A stretch of DNA of 64,000 nt from an uncultured Oribacterium sp. GTDB taxonomy: Bacteria > Bacillota > Clostridia > Lachnospirales > Lachnospiraceae. The stretch is taken from positions 62,001 through 126,000 of the forward strand of contig CAMKKZ010000003.1 in NCBI GenBank assembly GCA_946413525.1, read 5' to 3'. Of the stretch, positions 59,834 to 64,000 are shown in pieces; positions within the stretch are counted from its first letter, which is position 1, and each line of letters opens with the position of its first letter. Under the pieces are notes generated by a model. It did no database searches. It saw only the letters and a list, made by a program, of their open reading frames with translations, and had not been told where the DNA came from. Made by a program: the position numbers and the translations under genes.

Positions 59834-60809
59834 AACGAACCAGCATCTGCGCGAACCTGTACTGCTCCTCCGGAATATCCTTCTTCATCTGAAGGGCCTC
59901 CTGGATGTCATAATCCACAAACTCGCCAAGCTTGTAGGCAATCACCCTGTTGGAACGGCCCTCGGCCAGAAGCTCTGCAGCCTTGGCTCCCATGATTGAA
60001 GCATAATACCTGTCCTTACAGGTAGGGGAGCCGCCCCTCTGCATATGCCCGAGTATCGTCGCCCTCGTCTCGATGCCGGTTGCGGCCTCAATACGCTTCG
60101 CCATGGACGTGGAGTGACCAATTCCCTCCGCGTTAATGATAATGTAATGGCTCTTGCCCCTTTTTCTGGACTCGATGATCCGATTGATGATTCCCTGCTC
60201 ATCCCCTTCATAGCGTTCCGGCAGAAGGACCTCTTCCGCCCCATTGGCCACGCCGCACCACAAGGCAATATAGCCGGCGCGGCGGCCCATCACCTCGATA
60301 ATGGAGCAGCGCTCATGGGATGTTGACGTATCCCTGATCTTGTCAATGGCCTCCATGGCGGTATTGATGGATGTGTCAAAACCAATGGTGTAATCCGAAC
60401 AGGCTATATCCAGATCGATCGTGCCCGGCACCCCAACAGTATTGATTCCCAGCGCGGAAAGCTTACCGGCGCCCCTGAAGGAACCGTCCCCGCCTATGAC
60501 GACGATCCCGTCAATGCCATGACGCCTGCAGATTTCCGCCCCCTTCTCCTGACCCTCCGGAGTCACGAACTCCTGACAGCGGGCGGTGTAAAGGATCGTG
60601 CCGCCCCTGCTGATAATGTCAGATACCGAGGTGCTGTCCATATCCACGATTTCCTCTTCCAGAAGGCCGGCATATCCCCGCATAATCCCTTTTACCTTCA
60701 AGCCATGGTGGAGCGCGACTCGCACAACGCTTCGAATAGCGGCATTCATTCCCGGGGCATCCCCTCCCGATGTCAAAACACCTATTGTCTTCACAGCCTT
60801 CTGAGCCAT
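59832..60809 (-). CDS. pfkA: ATP-dependent 6-phosphofructokinase
   Basis: Glycolytic fructose-6-phosphate to fructose-1,6-bisphosphate step. 325 residues. LTSGGDAPGMNAAIR, IGGDGSFRGA (Gly at the position typical of ATP enzymes), catalytic PGTIDLDIACSDYTIGFDT with Asp132, and MGRRAGYIAL. TIDLD replaces the more common TIDND, a variant I recall from some other clostridial enzymes. In front of it, 77 bp away, is dnaE in the same direction; cotranscription is likely. Confidence 0.95.
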   Translation of the reverse strand: MAQKAVKTIGVLTSGGDAPGMNAAIRSVVRVALHHGLKVKGIMRGYAGLLEEEIVDMDSTSVSDIISRGGTILYTARCQEFVTPEGQEKGAEICRRHGIDGIVVIGGDGSFRGAGKLSALGINTVGVPGTIDLDIACSDYTIGFDTSINTAMEAIDKIRDTSTSHERCSIIEVMGRRAGYIALWCGVANGAEEVLLPERYEGDEQGIINRIIESRKRGKSHYIIINAEGIGHSTSMAKRIEAATGIETRATILGHMQRGGSPTCKDRYYASIMGAKAAELLAEGRSNRVIAYKLGEFVDYDIQEALQMKKDIPEEQYRFAQMLVR

Positions 60810-60832
60810 ATTGCCTCCTTTTTTATATATCA

Positions 60833-60850
60833 GGGTGCTGAATAGTCACA
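60833..60850 (+). repeat. R1 right terminus alone
   Basis: GGGTGCTGAATAGTCACA in the short dnaE-pfkA gap, without the rest of the element. Confidence 0.6.
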
Positions 60851-60886
60851 AAATATGGTTTACTATAAATCATTCAGGCAGATTTT

Positions 60887-63800
60887 TCAATACTTATATC
60901 GAATCCTGATATTTTCCCCTCCCAGCTTTTCCCGGAGTCCGGAAAGCAATGCCTCGGGAAAAGGGAGCTCCAGCTCCCTGGGAAGATGCTTCGCCACCCT
61001 TTCTTTTTCAAGGAAAACAAAGACCCTGCCCAACGACTCCCGGCCGGTTCCGGAGCAGGCATAGGCGGCCAGCTCATTTTCAAGCCCCTTTTCCGATTCC
61101 TTGTAGGCCTTGTAATCCCCGAATCGTATCCACAACTCCTGCCGTACGGCGGAAAATTCCGTCACTTTTTCAACAATCAGCTTCGCGTCCGCGCCATCGG
61201 CAAGCTGGACCCGTCCGCTTACGATAATCTTCCTGTCGTTCTCCAGGGCTTGCCTGTATTCCTGAAAGATTCTGGGAAATACGGTAAGCTCAATGCTCCC
61301 GGTCATATCCTCAAGCTGCACGAAAGCCATCTGCTCGTTTTTCTTCGTTGTCTTTGTGCGGACTTCCGTTATCATGCCGCCCACGGTGACCTTTTCCGAT
61401 TCCTGCACACCGCAGGTCCCGCTGTCCGGATCCAGCCTGAAGCGATCCGTCCCCGCCGTAACAATATTGCGGAGAAGCTCCCTGTCCTGGTCCAGGGGAT
61501 GCCCCGAAAGATAGATTCCCATCGCGTCCTTTTCGTACTGCAGTATCTCATTTTGGGGATATTCGGAAAGACGCGGCATGCTGATCCGGAACTCCTCCAC
61601 GGCCTCGCTGTCTTCCCCAAGAAGATCCATCAGCGTCATCTGACCCTGGACCTGATCCTTTTTTCCCCTGCCCCGATCCTCCAGAATCGTTGGCAGGATG
61701 GCGAATTTCTCCCTGCGGTTTCCCGGAAAGCAATCCAGCCCCCCTGACTGAATGAGGCATTCTATTGCCTTCCTGTTAATTCCACGGGCGGAAACCCTGA
61801 CGGCGAAGTCCTCCAGGTCCCGGTACTCGCCATTCTCCCGCCTCTCCCGCACGATCTCGGAGGCCGCCGCCCGACCGATTCCCTTGACGGCGGAAATGCC
61901 GTAACGAATCGAGCCATGCGCGCCCTCCCGGGGGGATGCCGCAAAACCGACGTCTGCCCTGTTAACGTCCGGGGGTAATATTTCCACCCCCATTTCCCGG
62001 ACATCCTCGATATAAGACGCCACCTTCCCGCTGTTCTCCATAAAAGACGTCATCAGCGCGGCAAAAAATTCCAACGGATAATGCTTCTTCAAAAAAGCCG
62101 TCTGGTAGGCGACCACCGCGTAGCAGGCCGCATGGGACTTGTTGAACGCGTACTTGGCAAAATCAATCATTTCATCATAAATATGATTCGCCGTTCCCTC
62201 GCTGATCCCCCGGGAAACACAGCCCGGTATCCCCTTCTCCGGATTGCCATATACAAAGTTCCTGCGCTCCTCCTCCATAACGGAAGCCTTCTTTTTGGAC
62301 ATGGCGCGCCGCACAATGTCCGACCTGCCCATGGAATAACCGGCCAGCTCCTGGACGATCTGCATGACCTGCTCCTGGTAGACAATACAGCCATAAGTCG
62401 GGGCGAGTATGGGCTCCATCTCGGGGCAGTCGTAGCTTATCCCCGCGCTGTTCCTTTTTCCCTCGATATATTTCGGTATAAAGTCCATGGGGCCCGGGCG
62501 GTACAGGGCCACGCCGGCAATGATATCCTCAAGGCCTCCCGGCTTCAGGCGTTTCATGAACGAGGTCATCCCGTCGGATTCAAGCTGGAACACTCCCGCG
62601 CAGTCCCCGTCGGAAATCATTTCATAAACCGCCGGGTCGTCATAGCTCAAGAGGCCCTCCCCGGGATCCCCGCCGAAGTCCCTGGCCGCAGCCCGGACGG
62701 CGTCCTTAATGACGGTCAGGGTACGGAGCCCCAGGAAATCCATTTTCAAAAGCCCCAGCTCTTCAAGCGTGGTCATGGTGAACTGGGTGGTGACCGCATT
62801 ATCCACGCCCCGGCAAAGGGGAACCAGTTCCTCCACGGGCACGCCGGAAATGACTACGCCCGCGGCATGGGTGGATGTATGCCTGGGAAGCCCCTCCAGA
62901 CGCCTGGCCATGTCGATAATGGTCTTTGTCTCCTCATCCTCCCCGTACATGCGCACAAGCTCCGGGCTGACCTCAAGCGCCTTGTCCAGCGTCATTCCGA
63001 GATCAGTAGGGATCATCTTTGCCAGCATGTCGCATTTCGCGTAGGAAACGTCCAGCACCCTTCCCACATCCCTGACCACGCCCCTCGCGGCCAGGGTGCC
63101 GAAGGTCACGATCTGGGCCACCTGAGAGAGCCCGTATTTCCTGGTCACATAATCTATGACCTCCTGCCGCCTTTCATATTCAAAATCCACATCAATATCC
63201 GGCATCGTCACGCGTTCAGGATTCAGGAAGCGTTCAAAAATCAAATTGTACCGGATCGGGTCCACATCCGTAATGCCGATGCAGTAGGCCACGAGGGAAC
63301 CCGCGGCGCTCCCCCTGCCCGGCCCCACCGAAATGTCATTGGTCTTCGCGAAATGAATATAATCCCAGACAATGAGGAAGTACTCCACGAAGCCCATGGA
63401 AGCGATGGTGCGAAGCTCGTAGTCAAGCCTGGCCCGGTGCTTCTCCGCGTCCTGTCCATAACGGGCCCGGAGGCCGTCAAGGCACAGCTTCTCAAGATAC
63501 TCCCCGGGCGTAAGGCCCCCGGGCGGCTCATATTTCGGAAGGTGGTAGTGGCCAAACTCAATATTCACATTGCACCGTTCCGCAATGCGCGCCGTATTGT
63601 CAATGGCCTCCTCCGCGTAAGGGAACAGTGCCCTCATCTCCTCCTCGGATTTAATGTAGAACTGCCCGCCCGGATAACGCATCCTATCCTCATCATGAAC
63701 CTTTTTGCCCGTCTGGAGGCACAGGAGGATATCGTGGGCCCTGGCATCCTCGGGCATGGTGTAATGGATGTCGTTGGTGGCCACCAGGGGGATCCCGGTT

Positions 63801-64000
63801 TCATTATGAAGGCGGACAATCCCCTGATTTGCCCTGGCCTGGTCCGGATAGCCATGATCCTGCAGCTCCAGAAAAAAGTTCCCTTCCCCGAAAATCTCCT
63901 GATAGCGAAGAGCTGCCTTCTTTGCCTCTTCGTACATCCCCCGGACAAGGTTCCTGGAAAGCTCCCCGGCAAGACAGGCAGAAAGCGCGATCAGCCCCTC
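60887..64000 (-). CDS. dnaE: DNA polymerase III alpha subunit DnaE (partial, N-terminus beyond window)
   Basis: 1037 codons visible to the edge; the 21 upstream of Met at 63937 (EGLIALSACLAGELSRNLVRG) continue the PHP domain, so 63937 is not the start. Visible: rest of the PHP domain (LVATNDIHYTMPEDARAHD), polymerase palm with GPGRGSAAGS and PDIDVDFEYERR (two catalytic Asp, third later), thumb/fingers (YQEQVMQIVQELAGYSMGRS, DFAKYAFNKSHAACYA), HhH region, OB-fold (VTVGGMITEVRTKTTKKNE) and C-terminal domain to 60887. About 120-130 N-terminal residues are missing. Replicative DnaE1-type polymerase of Firmicutes. Confidence 0.96.
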   Translation of the reverse strand, partial: EGLIALSACLAGELSRNLVRGMYEEAKKAALRYQEIFGEGNFFLELQDHGYPDQARANQGIVRLHNETGIPLVATNDIHYTMPEDARAHDILLCLQTGKKVHDEDRMRYPGGQFYIKSEEEMRALFPYAEEAIDNTARIAERCNVNIEFGHYHLPKYEPPGGLTPGEYLEKLCLDGLRARYGQDAEKHRARLDYELRTIASMGFVEYFLIVWDYIHFAKTNDISVGPGRGSAAGSLVAYCIGITDVDPIRYNLIFERFLNPERVTMPDIDVDFEYERRQEVIDYVTRKYGLSQVAQIVTFGTLAARGVVRDVGRVLDVSYAKCDMLAKMIPTDLGMTLDKALEVSPELVRMYGEDEETKTIIDMARRLEGLPRHTSTHAAGVVISGVPVEELVPLCRGVDNAVTTQFTMTTLEELGLLKMDFLGLRTLTVIKDAVRAAARDFGGDPGEGLLSYDDPAVYEMISDGDCAGVFQLESDGMTSFMKRLKPGGLEDIIAGVALYRPGPMDFIPKYIEGKRNSAGISYDCPEMEPILAPTYGCIVYQEQVMQIVQELAGYSMGRSDIVRRAMSKKKASVMEEERRNFVYGNPEKGIPGCVSRGISEGTANHIYDEMIDFAKYAFNKSHAACYAVVAYQTAFLKKHYPLEFFAALMTSFMENSGKVASYIEDVREMGVEILPPDVNRADVGFAASPREGAHGSIRYGISAVKGIGRAAASEIVRERRENGEYRDLEDFAVRVSARGINRKAIECLIQSGGLDCFPGNRREKFAILPTILEDRGRGKKDQVQGQMTLMDLLGEDSEAVEEFRISMPRLSEYPQNEILQYEKDAMGIYLSGHPLDQDRELLRNIVTAGTDRFRLDPDSGTCGVQESEKVTVGGMITEVRTKTTKKNEQMAFVQLEDMTGSIELTVFPRIFQEYRQALENDRKIIVSGRVQLADGADAKLIVEKVTEFSAVRQELWIRFGDYKAYKESEKGLENELAAYACSGTGRESLGRVFVFLEKERVAKHLPRELELPFPEALLSGLREKLGGENIRIRYKY

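Noticed and set aside
59832..60809. PfkA as a defective enzyme because of TIDLD instead of TIDND
   Set aside because: The catalytic Asp is kept and, as far as I recall, this variant occurs in other clostridial phosphofructokinases.
60887..63937. dnaE starting at the Met at 63937
   Set aside because: The frame stays open with conserved PHP-domain sequence to the window edge, so the true start is outside the window.

Overview
The window reads as chromosome of an anaerobic Firmicute of class Clostridia, most likely a Lachnospiraceae-type organism. Pointers are a SCIFF (ranthipeptide) precursor with its radical SAM maturase, pyruvate:ferredoxin oxidoreductase, 6-phosphofructokinase and HPr/PTS components, the MEP-pathway enzyme IspF, PlsY, QueH, a class C-type sortase, a VanW protein, and strong Shine-Dalgarno sites (AGGAGG) with sigma-A promoters. 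About 44 protein genes are visible. All but six (8337-9185, the PTS gene and the block 16332-19193) lie on the minus strand. No rRNA, tRNA, CRISPR array, transposase or phage gene was recognised. Two genes run off the edges: nadE at the left and dnaE at the right.

Layout: 1-6000 holds nadE (partial), guaB, a small membrane protein and an orphan DUF4157 (HELVH) protein. 6000-8300 is a decaying region with a fumarase remnant, an RraA-like gene and many repeats. 8300-19200 holds an anchored hypothetical protein, an SCP2-like protein, a glucose-family PTS permease, HtrA, IspF, a CdaR/PucR-type regulator, an HPr-like protein without the active histidine, MscL, a CvfB-like protein and a solitary MsmK-type ATPase. 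19300-26500 holds a membrane acyltransferase, a sortase and a three-gene Fe3+/polyamine-type ABC importer. 27000-32200 holds alaS, a hypothetical gene and a beta-CASP nuclease. 32280-37530 is a branched-chain amino acid-type ABC operon with a LivM-LivG fusion. 37650-46130 holds plsY, der, an alpha-galactosidase and nifJ. 46380-55080 holds a VanW protein, leuS, rpoD, the SCIFF maturase and the SCIFF precursor. 55185-64000 holds an Mrp ATPase, a LysR regulator, a YprB-like nuclease, a canonical HPr, queH, pfkA and dnaE.

The most unusual content is in the intergenic DNA, which carries at least four families of short, highly structured repeats. R1 (137-166 bp) has TGTAACTATTCAG-type inverted ends, a 6-bp target duplication and, in three of four copies, a central palindrome whose two arms match perfectly within a copy but differ greatly between copies. 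R2 (about 72 bp, 17 or so units, often in tandem) always has the same orientation relative to the genes, and several units end exactly in the Shine-Dalgarno sequence of the next gene. R3 (80 bp, three consecutive stem-loops) sits at the gene junctions of both ABC-importer operons, disrupts a fumarase remnant, and contributes the last codons of another gene. R4 is a 194-bp palindromic element with an 8-bp target duplication. R1 is found inserted into R2 and next to R4, so the relative order of insertion can be read. Family names R1-R4 are mine; no database was consulted.

Functionally the window mixes central metabolism (PTS uptake, PfkA, PFOR, alpha-galactosidase), nutrient import (two ABC systems plus a shared sugar ATPase), translation and replication housekeeping (AlaS, LeuS, RpoD, Der, DnaE) and the cell envelope (PlsY, HtrA, MscL, sortase, VanW).
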